Below, piece after piece: positions 1 to 8,364 of a stretch of 64,000 bases of DNA. A model generated the notes under the pieces. It worked only from the letters and a program-made list of their open reading frames with translations. It ran no database searches and was not told the origin of the DNA. The DNA is from Mycolicibacterium lutetiense (GTDB taxonomy: Bacteria; Actinomycetota; Actinomycetes; Mycobacteriales; Mycobacteriaceae). Each line of letters opens with the position of its first letter. Positions within the stretch are counted from its first letter, which is position 1. The stretch covers positions 3,534,001 to 3,598,000 of the forward strand of contig NZ_JAGIOP010000002.1 in the NCBI RefSeq assembly GCF_017876775.1, written 5' to 3'. The translations under genes were made by a program, and so were the position numbers.

Positions 1-626
1 CTGCCGTCGATCAGCTTGATCGGGCGCAGCGTGATGCCGGGGGTGTTCATGTCCATCAACAGGAAAGAGATACCCGCCTGCTTCTTGGGCGCCTGCGGGT
101 CGGTGCGGACCAGGCAGAAGATCCAGTCGGCATACTGGCCGAGTGTGGTCCAGGTCTTCTGACCGTTGACCACGTAGCTGTCCCCGTCGCGGATCGCGGT
201 GGTGCGCAGCGACGCGAGGTCCGAGCCGGCCTCCGGCTCGGAAAACCCTTGGCACCACCAGATGTCCAGCGCCGCGGTGGGCGGAAGGAAGCGTTCCTTG
301 ATCTCCTGGGAACCGAATTCGGCGATCACCGGGCCGACCATCCTGGCGTTGAAGGTCAGCGGCTCGGGGACGCTGGCCAACTGCATCTCGTCGAGCCAGA
401 TCTGCATCTGATTGGGCGTCCAGTCCTTGCCGCCCCATTCGACGGGCCAGTTGGGGACGGCCAGGCCGTGTTCGTGCAGGATTTTGTGCGCGGTGATGAT
501 GCCCTCGTTGCCGATCGGCAATCCCAGCCGGTTCTGTTCGCGAAGCTCGGCGGGAATTTTCGTCGTGTAGAAGGTGCGCAGCTCATCGCGGAAAGCTGCT
601 TCCTCCGGTGTGAGCGCCAGTTGCAT
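1..626 (-). CDS. acyl-CoA dehydrogenase, N-terminal part (cut by window edge)
   Basis: About 208 residues are visible, starting MQLALTPEEAAFRDELR, with the 3' end lost off the left edge. The N-terminal helical domain is followed by the flavin/substrate segment WWCQGFSEPEAGSDLAS and then TWTTLGQYADW, both typical of acyl-CoA dehydrogenases (FadE). The enzyme would carry out FAD-dependent alpha,beta-dehydrogenation of an acyl-CoA in the cytoplasm, as in fatty-acid, sterol or side-chain beta-oxidation. The ATG is preceded by a GGGAGA ribosome site. Which of the many mycobacterial FadE paralogues this is cannot be decided, because the catalytic glutamate region is missing. A dyad 37 nt upstream suggests repressor control. 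Confidence 0.86.
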   Translation of the reverse strand, partial: MQLALTPEEAAFRDELRTFYTTKIPAELREQNRLGLPIGNEGIITAHKILHEHGLAVPNWPVEWGGKDWTPNQMQIWLDEMQLASVPEPLTFNARMVGPVIAEFGSQEIKERFLPPTAALDIWWCQGFSEPEAGSDLASLRTTAIRDGDSYVVNGQKTWTTLGQYADWIFCLVRTDPQAPKKQAGISFLLMDMNTPGITLRPIKLIDG

Positions 627-1017
627 GACCGTCTCCCTGTAGGTGGATCTGACTGCACACTAAACCACCCGGTTGGTTGGGGGCGCCAGAGTCTGTCCAA
701 CGGGGTGGTTCAGCACCCGAAACCGTCGCCTGTGGCATGGGTCGACGACGGTGGAAACATGGCCGGCAGGTGAACGCCGAATGAAAGGATGATCGCTGGG
801 CGCGGAAGGCCCGCGGCAGACCCGCTGAGACGCCGCAACCGTGGCCGCAGGGTAGTTGCCGCCGCTCTTCGGCTCGTACCCCCCAGCCCGCCCGGCCGGT
901 GACATCGAACAGCGTTCAACGTCTACTAGGCGGCCACGGCTGCTACCCGTTCAAGTTACCAGATTTCCTGGTTGGGACAGGGAGATCTGGACGAAGAGCA
1001 ACGCTTTGAATTGACGC
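627..1017. other. 391-bp region without a recognisable gene
   Basis: This lies between the stop of glgX and the start of the acyl-CoA dehydrogenase, both on the minus strand. Apart from the dyad at 663-678 and a related GGGTGGTT half at 704-711, it shows no gene I can support. Short open frames here have no ribosome site and no recognisable product. It probably carries the acyl-CoA dehydrogenase promoter. Confidence 0.5.
663..678. promoter_or_regulatory. TetR-type operator candidate upstream of the acyl-CoA dehydrogenase
   Basis: AACCACCCGGTTGGTT is a 16-bp dyad with only one mismatched pair, centred about 45 nt upstream of the acyl-CoA dehydrogenase ATG. It is close to a perfect ACCAACCGGTTGGT palindrome. 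Dyads of this size before fadE genes are usual targets of TetR-family repressors. The cognate regulator is not identifiable in the window. Confidence 0.4.
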
Positions 1018-3141
1018 TCAATCTGATTCGGCCTGCAGCACCAGGACGGCGCGCGCGTCCACCAGAACGGTGTTGCCGGCCGGGACGGTGTCGCGCACGG
1101 AGTTTGCCGAGGTGCTGATCGCCGGAACCCAGCGGGCACCGAATTCTGCCGGTGGTAACGCGAACTCGATCGGCTCATAGTGCGCGTTGAAACACAGCAG
1201 GAATGAGTCGTCGACGACGCGCTGACCCCGGACATCCGGGTCGGCGATGCCCTGCCCGTTCAGGTATACGGCCACCGACTTGGCGTACCCGGTCTCCCAG
1301 TCCTCGGCGGTCATGTCGGAGCCGTCGGGTGCGAACCAGGCGATGTCGGGCAATCCGGCTGTGCCCGCCTCGCGTACCGCCCGGCCGTCGAAGAACCGGC
1401 GACGGCGGAACACCGGATGCGCGGCGCGCAGGGCCGACACCGACCGGGTGAACTCGATCAGGTCGAGATCGGCTGTGGCCCAGTCGATCCAGGAGAAGTC
1501 GTTGTCCTGGCAGTAGACATTGTTGTTCCCGCGCTGGGTGCGGCCCAACTCATCGCCGTGCGAGAGCATCGGAACACCCTGGGAGAGCAGTAGCGTGGCC
1601 AGGAAGTTCCGCTGCTGACGGGCGCGCAGGGTGTTGACCGCAGGATCGTCGGACGGACCTTCGGCGCCGCAGTTCCACGACTTGTTGTTGCTCTCCCCGT
1701 CGCGGTTGTCCTCGCCGTTGGCCTGATTGTGTTTCTCGTTGTAGGACACCAGGTCACGCAGTGTGAAGCCGTCGTGCGCGGTGACGAAGTTGATCGAGGC
1801 GAAGGGTCGCCGGCCGGTCTGCTCGTACAGATCGGCCGAACCGGTAAGCCGGTAGGCGAACTCGTCCAGGGTGGCCGGCTCGCCGCGCCAATAGTCGCGC
1901 ACGGTGTCGCGGAACTTCCCGTTCCACTCGGTCCATTGCGGCGGGAAGTTACCCACCTGGTAGCCGCCGGGCCCGACGTCCCACGGCTCGGCGATCAGCT
2001 TGACCTGGCTGACGATCGGATCCTGTTGCACCAGCTCGAAGAACGCACTCAGCCGGTCCACGTCGTAGAACTCGCGGGCCAGCGTGGCGGCCAGGTCGAA
2101 GCGGAACCCGTCGACGTGCATCTCGGTGACCCAGTAGCGCAACGAGTCCATGATCAGCTGCAACGAGTGGGGATGGCCGACGTTGAGACTGTTGCCGGTC
2201 CCGGTGTAGTCCATGTAATACCGCTTGTCGTCGTCGACCAGCCGGTAGTAGGCGGCATTGTCGATACCGCGCATCGACAGCGTCGGCCCCAGGTGGTTGC
2301 CCTCGGCCGTGTGGTTGTAGACGACGTCGAGGATCACTTCGATGTCGTTGGCATGCAGCTCGCGCACCATGGCCTTGAATTCCTGGACGTGGCCGCCGGG
2401 GGTGGCGGCCGAACTGTAGCGCGGGTCGGGTGCCAGGAACCCGATCGTGTTGTAGCCCCAGTAGTTCGACAAGCCCTCTTTGACGAGTGTGGAATCGTCC
2501 ACGAAGTGGTGCACGGGCATCAGCTCGATGGCATTGACCCGCAGCGCTTTCAGATGCTCGACGATCACCGGGTGCGCGACCGCCGCATAGGTGCCGCGTA
2601 GCTGCTCAGGAATGTCCGGGTGGGTCTGGGTGAGGCCCTTGACGTGCGCTTCGTAGATGACGGTGTCGGCGTATTCGTGACTGGGCGGGTGGTCAACGCC
2701 CCAATCGAAATAGGGGTTGATCACCACGGCTTTCGGCATGCCGGCCGCCGAATCGTCGTCGTTGCGGCTGTGCGGATCGTCGAAGTTGTAGGAGAACAGC
2801 GGCTGACCCCAGTTGAAGTCACCTTCGATCGCCTTGGCGTAGGGGTCGAGCACAAGCTTGTTCGGGTTGCAGCGATGCCCCGACGCCGGATCGTAGGGGC
2901 CGTGCACCCGGTAGCCGTAGCGCTGGCCGGGCTCGATCCCTGGAATGAAACCGTGCCAGACGAATCCGTCGACCTCGGGAAGCGTCACCCGCGTCTCGTG
3001 CAGTGCCCCGGACTCGTCGGTATCGAACAGACACAGTTCGACCCGGTCGGCGACCTCGCTGAACAACGCGAAATTGGTACCCGAGCCGTCATAGGTCGCG
3101 CCGAGCGGGTAAGCCTTGCCCCGCCACGCTTCCACAGTCAC
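1018..3141 (-). CDS. glgX: glycogen debranching enzyme GlgX/TreX (GH13)
   Basis: This 707-aa protein has the full length of isoamylase-type debranching enzymes. An N-terminal CBM48-like domain (GSGTNFALFSEVADRVELCLFD) precedes the GH13 barrel. The three catalytic acids are visible: the Asp349 nucleophile in DGFRFDLA, the Glu385 acid/base in LIAEPWDVG and Asp457 in TAHDGF. It hydrolyses alpha-1,6 branches of glycogen and is tied in mycobacteria to the TreX-TreY-TreZ route from glycogen to trehalose. Here treY and treZ are not adjacent. The start is a GTG; a second in-frame GTG two codons in is an alternative. The gene is divergent from the enoyl-CoA hydratase, 63 bp apart. Confidence 0.95.
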   Translation of the reverse strand: MTVEAWRGKAYPLGATYDGSGTNFALFSEVADRVELCLFDTDESGALHETRVTLPEVDGFVWHGFIPGIEPGQRYGYRVHGPYDPASGHRCNPNKLVLDPYAKAIEGDFNWGQPLFSYNFDDPHSRNDDDSAAGMPKAVVINPYFDWGVDHPPSHEYADTVIYEAHVKGLTQTHPDIPEQLRGTYAAVAHPVIVEHLKALRVNAIELMPVHHFVDDSTLVKEGLSNYWGYNTIGFLAPDPRYSSAATPGGHVQEFKAMVRELHANDIEVILDVVYNHTAEGNHLGPTLSMRGIDNAAYYRLVDDDKRYYMDYTGTGNSLNVGHPHSLQLIMDSLRYWVTEMHVDGFRFDLAATLAREFYDVDRLSAFFELVQQDPIVSQVKLIAEPWDVGPGGYQVGNFPPQWTEWNGKFRDTVRDYWRGEPATLDEFAYRLTGSADLYEQTGRRPFASINFVTAHDGFTLRDLVSYNEKHNQANGEDNRDGESNNKSWNCGAEGPSDDPAVNTLRARQQRNFLATLLLSQGVPMLSHGDELGRTQRGNNNVYCQDNDFSWIDWATADLDLIEFTRSVSALRAAHPVFRRRRFFDGRAVREAGTAGLPDIAWFAPDGSDMTAEDWETGYAKSVAVYLNGQGIADPDVRGQRVVDDSFLLCFNAHYEPIEFALPPAEFGARWVPAISTSANSVRDTVPAGNTVLVDARAVLVLQAESD

Positions 3142-3204
3142 AAGTCGACCTTACGGCGCCCGGGGGACTGCGGTCGGGCGAACGAGCGGCGGTACGTTAC
3201 CTCT

Positions 3205-4020
3205 GTGGCCAGTCGCCCTGATCTACCCGAGTACCGGACGGTGCGGGTCGCCGTGGATGGCTCGGTCGCGGTCGTCACGCTGGACCGTCCGCAGCAGCGC
3301 AACGCTTTCGGCGGTGGGATGCGCGAGGAGCTGGCCGACGCCTATCTGCGTTGCGGCGCCGACGATGCGATCCGGGTGATCGTGCTGACCGGCACACCGC
3401 CGGCGTTCTGCGCAGGTGCGGATCTCGGCGCGGGGGAGCAGACCTTCACCGAACCGGGGCAGGAGTTCAGCGCCGCCGGCCTGGCGGTACCGGCCTGGAC
3501 CCTGGATAAGCCGGTGATCGCGGCCGTCAACGGACACGCGATCGGCATCGGCCTGACCCTCGCATTGCAGTGCGACATCCGATTCTTCGCCGCCGATGCC
3601 CGGTACGGTGTGGTGCAGGCCCGGCGTGGCATGGTCGGCGACGCCTACTCGCACTGGGTGCTTCCGCGACTGGTGGGCCTGGCCAACGCCGCCGAGATCC
3701 TGTTGACCGGAGCCACATTCGACGGCCGCCGCGCAGTCGAACTCGGCCTGGGCAGCCGGGTACTCCCGGCCGGGCAGGTGCTGCCCGCGGCTCTGGAACT
3801 CGCACACGACATCGCGGTCAACACCGCGCCGATGTCGGTCGCGGCCAGCAAGCGGCTGCTGTGGGATTCCTATGACCTCGACCGCGCGGGAGTCGGAGCC
3901 CGGGAGACCCAGATACACCTGCAGTTGATGGCACACGACGACGCGCGCGAGGGCGTGCGCGCCTACGTCGAGCGTCGGGATCCGCGCTGGACAGGCCGAC
4001 CCGTCGACCCCACTAGGTGA
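3205..4020 (+). CDS. enoyl-CoA hydratase/isomerase family protein
   Basis: This 271-aa crotonase-fold protein reads VASRPDLPEYRTVRV at its N terminus. The oxyanion-hole segments are present: PAFCAGADLG, and AVNGHAIGIGLTLALQCDIR, where many crotonases have GxxxGGG. It would hydrate or isomerise an enoyl-CoA in beta-oxidation. The GTG start was chosen because family similarity begins there; the open frame extends far upstream without a start that fits the family. It is convergent with pncA, and the two overlap by 8 bp at their stops. Which mycobacterial EchA it corresponds to is not clear. The PxxF/GMVGDAYSHWVLPRLVG stretch belongs to the catalytic loop region, but specificity cannot be inferred. 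Confidence 0.88.
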   Translation: MASRPDLPEYRTVRVAVDGSVAVVTLDRPQQRNAFGGGMREELADAYLRCGADDAIRVIVLTGTPPAFCAGADLGAGEQTFTEPGQEFSAAGLAVPAWTLDKPVIAAVNGHAIGIGLTLALQCDIRFFAADARYGVVQARRGMVGDAYSHWVLPRLVGLANAAEILLTGATFDGRRAVELGLGSRVLPAGQVLPAALELAHDIAVNTAPMSVAASKRLLWDSYDLDRAGVGARETQIHLQLMAHDDAREGVRAYVERRDPRWTGRPVDPTR

Positions 4021-4579
4021 TTTCGACTCCGGCGGAACGCAATTCGGCCAAGGCCGCAGCGCAGCTCTCCGGCGCGATCCCGGCCGTCAGGCCGGTGAGT
4101 ACGCGGGTGTGCAGCCCTGCCTTCACCGCGTCGGCGGCGGTGGCCGCGACGCAGTAGTCGGTGGCGATGCCCACCACGTCGACCGCTTCGACGCCGCGCT
4201 CGGCCAGCCAGTCCGCCAGCGTCGTCCCGGAAGCGTCGACCCCTTCGAACCCGCTGTAGGCCGCCGAATGGTGGCCCTTCTCGAACACTGCCGCCAGCGT
4301 GGTCGCATCGAGATCGGGGTGGAACGCCGCGCCAGGGGTATCGGCCACGCAGTGCCGCGGCCACGACGTCCGGTAATCGGGGACATCGGAGAAATGCTCA
4401 CCCGGATCGATGTGGAAATCCTTGGTGGCCACCACGTAGTCGTAGCCGTGGTCGGTGGCCAGCAGTGCGGTGATATCCCGCGCCACGGCAGCACCACCGG
4501 CGACCGCCAGCGAACCACCCTCGCAGAAATCGTTCTGCACGTCGGCGACGATGAGTGCCCGGGTCTGCCTCGGCGTCAT
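4013..4579 (-). CDS. pncA: nicotinamidase/pyrazinamidase PncA
   Basis: At 188 aa this aligns with M. tuberculosis PncA at an offset of five residues. The catalytic triad is Asp13, Lys101 and Cys143 (Asp8, Lys96, Cys138 in M. tuberculosis numbering). Metal ligands are Asp54, His56, His62 and His76. It deamidates nicotinamide to nicotinate in NAD salvage and in tuberculosis activates pyrazinamide. Residue 142, just before the nucleophile, is Tyr where I recall His137 in M. tuberculosis. The ATG lies 10 nt after the stop of the upstream 428-aa membrane-protein gene, so it is probably the last gene of that operon. It overlaps the convergent hydratase by 8 bp. Confidence 0.95.
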   Translation of the reverse strand: MTPRQTRALIVADVQNDFCEGGSLAVAGGAAVARDITALLATDHGYDYVVATKDFHIDPGEHFSDVPDYRTSWPRHCVADTPGAAFHPDLDATTLAAVFEKGHHSAAYSGFEGVDASGTTLADWLAERGVEAVDVVGIATDYCVAATAADAVKAGLHTRVLTGLTAGIAPESCAAALAELRSAGVEIT

Positions 4580-4589
4580 GTTTCCGACG

Positions 4590-5876
4590 CTACCCGCCGA
4601 ACAGCAGGTACAGCCCGGTGAAGGTATAGCCGACCATCACCAGCATCGTCGCCAGTTGGCCGGTCAGCTGATGTCGCTTCGGCAGAAGACGCAGGGCCCG
4701 GTCGTGGGCCGCGATCACCCCGGCTACGTGACCGGCGAGCACGAAACCGACCTTGAGGGTGGCCAATAGCGTCGGATGAGCGGACAGGAAGTAGCTGACC
4801 TGCACGTCGTGGAGCCCCAACAGCAGGATCACCGTCTGCTGGCCGCGCTCGACGAGATAGGACAGGTAGTGCGCGAACACGTAGCCGATGACGATCGGGA
4901 TCAGTGAATGCGCCATCAGCCCCGGCAATTCGCGGCGCAGCCGGCGGTCGACCCCACCGGTGGTGCGGGTGGCCGCCCAGAACGTGACCGCCACCGTCGT
5001 GGCGAACACCAGCAGACCCGCGGTCCGGATCAGACTGGAGCCCAGCGACGATCCTGAATGCGCGTCGACGAAGTTCCGCCACTGCGGCATCGCCGAGAAG
5101 CTGTCGAACGCGGTGGATCCCAGCAGCACCGCCAGTAGAGCGACCAGTCCCGGCCGCACCGTCAGCGACGGCAGGTGATCGAACGGATTGCCCAGCACGA
5201 ACCGGCCGTCGTGGCGGCGCACCGGGGAGACCTTCGATGTGACCGTGCTGTACACCTCGAACGGGTCGGCGCTCTCCAGCCAGCGCTGCCCGCAGCACAA
5301 TGCCCCGGCGAGCGTCACCGCCAGGTAGACCAACAGCCAGTTGCGAATCGCCACGATCGATCCCGGGTCCGGGCTGGCCAACTCCAGCCATACGAAGGCG
5401 AACAACCCCGCGGCGGCAGGCCAGTAGCCGAGCCGCTCGGGGTAGTGCCACCGGGCCGCGACGGGCACGAAGCGGTACAGCGTCCGGACCGGAGAGATGA
5501 GCCGCCACACCGGGCCCAACAGCACCGAGGCCGCGACCAACCCCACCCACAGCAGGACGTAGAAGACCCCCGGCAGCGGATTGGTGCCCGCCGGCCGGGC
5601 AAACCCGGTGTACGCCACCCAGCCGGCGAGGGCGAGTGCGAACAGACCCACGGTCCACCGGGTCACCGGGGAGTCCACCGCGACCGTCACCCAGGACGGC
5701 AGCGGCAGGCCTGGTTTGTCCGGATCGAACCGGGGCCGACGCCAGGCCAGCGCCACCACCGCGAACGTGAACGTCAACGTCCATGCCGCACCGATCAGCG
5801 CATACGTATAGGGAATCGGGAGGTCGGTCGAACCGCCCAGACCGTGGGCCAGTACCGCGGTCGCCCGGGGCGTCAC
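4590..5876 (-). CDS. polytopic membrane protein, 428 aa, unknown function
   Basis: The protein has roughly ten hydrophobic segments, for example YALIGAAWTLTFTFAVVALAW, VFYVLLWVGLVAASVLLG and LATMLVMVGYTFTGLYLLFGG. It carries a hydrophilic loop with GNPFDHLPSLTVRPG. I do not recognise a catalytic motif. I recall relatives in actinobacteria being labelled fenitrothion hydrolase, but nothing in the sequence proves a hydrolase. The GTG start overlaps the TGA of the upstream lipoprotein gene (GTGA), indicating translational coupling. With the lipoprotein, the 50-aa peptide and the 610-aa membrane protein it probably forms an envelope complex. pncA follows after 10 nt. Confidence 0.8.
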   Translation of the reverse strand: MTPRATAVLAHGLGGSTDLPIPYTYALIGAAWTLTFTFAVVALAWRRPRFDPDKPGLPLPSWVTVAVDSPVTRWTVGLFALALAGWVAYTGFARPAGTNPLPGVFYVLLWVGLVAASVLLGPVWRLISPVRTLYRFVPVAARWHYPERLGYWPAAAGLFAFVWLELASPDPGSIVAIRNWLLVYLAVTLAGALCCGQRWLESADPFEVYSTVTSKVSPVRRHDGRFVLGNPFDHLPSLTVRPGLVALLAVLLGSTAFDSFSAMPQWRNFVDAHSGSSLGSSLIRTAGLLVFATTVAVTFWAATRTTGGVDRRLRRELPGLMAHSLIPIVIGYVFAHYLSYLVERGQQTVILLLGLHDVQVSYFLSAHPTLLATLKVGFVLAGHVAGVIAAHDRALRLLPKRHQLTGQLATMLVMVGYTFTGLYLLFGG

Positions 5877-6313
5877 TGCTGCACTTGCACGCTGGCGATC
5901 GTGCGGTTCAGGTGGTGCAGCTCGATGTCGACGGTGCCGGGCACATCGACGGCGAACTGGAACTGCTGGCCGTTACGCGCCTCGATCTTGAAGCTGTGCT
6001 CGGGATTTGAGTGCACGTGCAACTCGTCGGCGGCGTCGCTGTTCACCCGGACCACGATCGGCTCGCCGACCTTGCCACGCACCCGTTCGTTGGTCGGGGT
6101 TACCTCACCGCCCTTGATGGTGACGTCGATCAGCAGCCGGGCGGGCGCCTGCTGCTCGTTGGTCATGTCCGACGGGTTCACGGTGGTAACCGAGGGAGTG
6201 GCCGAACCGGCTGAGCCGTCGGTCTTCTCGGACTCCCCGGAGCCGCTACAACCGGCGGTCACCAGGGCGAGGGCGGACGCCAGGACGATGACACTGCTTC
6301 TGAGGTTGATCAC
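5873..6313 (-). CDS. small lipoprotein with cupredoxin-like domain
   Basis: This 146-aa protein starts VINLRSSVIVLASALALVTAGCSG, a lipoprotein signal peptide whose lipobox VTAGC places the lipidated Cys at residue 22. A Thr/Ser-rich linker follows, then about 80 residues with a beta-sandwich pattern (GEPIVVRVNSDAADELHVHS, VDVPGTVDIELHHLN) resembling cupredoxin-like folds, with several histidines (HVHS, ELHH). The GTG start overlaps the stop of the 50-aa gene, and its own stop overlaps the next gene's start. It is probably anchored on the outer face of the plasma membrane as the extracytoplasmic part of the operon's complex. Metal binding is an inference from the His-rich edges only. Confidence 0.8.
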   Translation of the reverse strand: MINLRSSVIVLASALALVTAGCSGSGESEKTDGSAGSATPSVTTVNPSDMTNEQQAPARLLIDVTIKGGEVTPTNERVRGKVGEPIVVRVNSDAADELHVHSNPEHSFKIEARNGQQFQFAVDVPGTVDIELHHLNRTIASVQVQQ

Positions 6314-6462
6314 GGTGAACCATCTTCGCCTGAGGGCTCGTCGCTGTCCTCGCCGCGGCGCCTGTCCCGCATGGCCACGTACACCACGACGCCGACCACG
6401 ACCAAGGCCGGAGCGAAGGCCGGCAACGCCAGCAGCAACGTGTGGTCGGCCTGATACGTCAT
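6310..6462 (-). CDS. 50-aa single-pass membrane peptide
   Basis: The protein reads MTYQADHTLLLALPAFAPAL and continues through a hydrophobic span (about residues 8-30) to a charged tail MRDRRRGEDSDEPSGEDGSP. Its ATG overlaps the TGA of the 610-aa membrane-protein gene (ATGA). Its own TGA overlaps the GTG of the lipoprotein gene (GTGA). These two 4-nt couplings, plus one clear transmembrane helix followed by positive charge, are strong support for a real gene. The likely topology is N-out/C-in. The role is unknown; a small subunit stabilising the neighbouring membrane proteins is the simplest idea. Confidence 0.75.
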   Translation of the reverse strand: MTYQADHTLLLALPAFAPALVVVGVVVYVAMRDRRRGEDSDEPSGEDGSP

Positions 6463-8291
6463 GTGCGCCCGGCGGGTTCACGGCCCGCGGCCAGCTCCCT
6501 GGCGTTGATCCGGCCCGCACCCCAGGTCAGCCCGGCGATCAGGATCAGCGTGCACACCAGCACCACCAGCGAAGCCACGTTGTACAGCCAGGACGGGTGA
6601 TCGAGGTTGCGTTCACGCTGCAGAATCTCGATCTCCTGTACGAACTCTCGGCTGCTTGAGCTCAGCGCCGGAGTCTCGGTGGCACCGATGCCCGGATCAG
6701 CGGGCAGGAAGATCGGTACACCGGCCATGGTGGTTCCGTCCTGTACGCGCAGCAGGGTCTTCCATTTCCCGGACACCGGGATGGGTTGCGTCGAGCGGTA
6801 ATGGCCAGGACCGACCTTCTCCAACCGGTCGATCATCAGGCTACGATCGTTCGCCAGGCCACCCTGCCACGCCAGGATCGACACCCACTCGGGGTTGTCG
6901 CTGACCAGGTCGGCCGGGGTGATCTGGACATCGGCAGAAGCCATGCGTTGCCCGTTCTGGGCCGGCAGATCCGTCAAAGTGATGGTGGCACTGGCATTTT
7001 GCGGAGCCTCGGTGCGCAGCCCGTTGGCCACGGCGCCACCGATCACCAGGACGGTGGCCACCACGATGGAGATTCCCACCGCGGGCCGGGGCAGCGGCTG
7101 CCCCGTGAGTACCAGGGCCAGCAGTGCGCCGCACAGGCCCATCGCGACGGCGACCGGGATCGCCATGCCCAGCGCTTCACCCCACATGCTGGTCGGCCAG
7201 GGGTAGTGGTAGACCGCGCCGATCCACAACGATTCGAGCCAGAGCCCGACGGTGGCCACACCGAGCCCGCCCACAGCGCCGAACAGGATGGGGCGCTTCA
7301 CAAGTGGGGTCAGGGCCAGCAGTTCCACCACCAGTGCCGGGCCCAGGTAGAGCGCGAACCAACTGATCGGGCCGCCGAGTACCGGGCCGACGACGAAGGC
7401 CACGGCTCCGCGCAGTGCGATCGCGAATGCGGCGGCGATCAGCGCGGCGCCCGGGCCGAGGACCAGGCGCGCCGCGACCGCGGCGAAGGCCGCCGCGGCG
7501 GCGATCATCATCGGCTGCAGCACCAGACGGAACTGCTCGACGCCAAAGTCGTATTCGATCTGGAATACCGACAGGCCGATGAACAAGCCGCCGAAGGACA
7601 GGAAGTAGAGGAACTTGTTGAACTTGCTGTCCTCGGCCACGCCGTCCGGGCCCATGGCCACCCGGCCCTCATGTTCGAGCAGCAGCACGGCGATCAGTGA
7701 CAAACCCGCACCGCCGATGAGCATCAAATGGGTTGGGCCCCAAAGGGTGACGTCCTGACCGAAGATCCGGTGCCAGATGTCGTCGAGCGGGAAACCGATC
7801 AGCGCGTACAGGCCGCATAGCGCCATCAGCACACCACCCACCGGGGCGTACCAGGTGCGGGTGATCCGGATGGCGGCCGGGCCGGGCTTGTCGTAGGGCA
7901 GCACGATGGCCATCGACCCGGCGATGAACAGCAGGAACAGGCCGATCAGGATGAAGTAGTGCGCGGGGTTGGCCAGCGGACCCGCGTCGCGCCCCTTGCC
8001 GATGTGCAGGCTGACGTCCCAGATGAAGCCGAACAGCGCGCAGATGATGGTCGCGGTGAACAGGAACACCTGCAGCGCCACCCACGGCGGCCGGTGGAAC
8101 TTGCGGCCCAGCCATTCGGCGAAGTTGTTCAGCCACGTGATGCGTCGGTTGCGATGTAGGTAGCCGATCCACAGCAGGGCGACGGTGACGATCAGGGCGA
8201 CCACCGACATCCCGATCACCTGATCGAGTGCGGCACCGCCGCCTTCTGTGCCGGCGGCCGCGGTGAGCGTGACATCCGTTGAGCCCATCAT
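6459..8291 (-). CDS. 610-aa polytopic membrane protein with extracytoplasmic domain, unknown function
   Basis: There are about twelve hydrophobic segments over residues 25-425. A soluble region (about 435-570, with LPAQNGQRMASADVQITPADL and PVSGKWKTLLRVQDGTTMAGVPIF) follows and looks like a beta-sandwich on the outside. A final helix is near residues 580-600 and the tail is short. The PVSGKWKTLLRVQDG part resembles extracytoplasmic copper or oxidase accessory domains of the YtkA/FixH kind, but I cannot name the family. It is the first gene of the coupled operon, with two possible starts (MM). The DUF427 gene ends 73 nt upstream on the same strand and might share its transcript. Confidence 0.8.
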   Translation of the reverse strand: MMGSTDVTLTAAAGTEGGGAALDQVIGMSVVALIVTVALLWIGYLHRNRRITWLNNFAEWLGRKFHRPPWVALQVFLFTATIICALFGFIWDVSLHIGKGRDAGPLANPAHYFILIGLFLLFIAGSMAIVLPYDKPGPAAIRITRTWYAPVGGVLMALCGLYALIGFPLDDIWHRIFGQDVTLWGPTHLMLIGGAGLSLIAVLLLEHEGRVAMGPDGVAEDSKFNKFLYFLSFGGLFIGLSVFQIEYDFGVEQFRLVLQPMMIAAAAAFAAVAARLVLGPGAALIAAAFAIALRGAVAFVVGPVLGGPISWFALYLGPALVVELLALTPLVKRPILFGAVGGLGVATVGLWLESLWIGAVYHYPWPTSMWGEALGMAIPVAVAMGLCGALLALVLTGQPLPRPAVGISIVVATVLVIGGAVANGLRTEAPQNASATITLTDLPAQNGQRMASADVQITPADLVSDNPEWVSILAWQGGLANDRSLMIDRLEKVGPGHYRSTQPIPVSGKWKTLLRVQDGTTMAGVPIFLPADPGIGATETPALSSSSREFVQEIEILQRERNLDHPSWLYNVASLVVLVCTLILIAGLTWGAGRINARELAAGREPAGRT

Positions 8292-8364
8292 GACCTCCGG
8301 TCAACCGACTGTGGTGTCGGTGACTGATGTTGCCAGAACTGGGCTGCTCCAAACAGATGTTCCG

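Noticed and set aside
2620..3204. N-terminal extension of the enoyl-CoA hydratase frame
   Set aside because: The open frame lies opposite glgX and has no crotonase-like sequence before the GTG at 3205.
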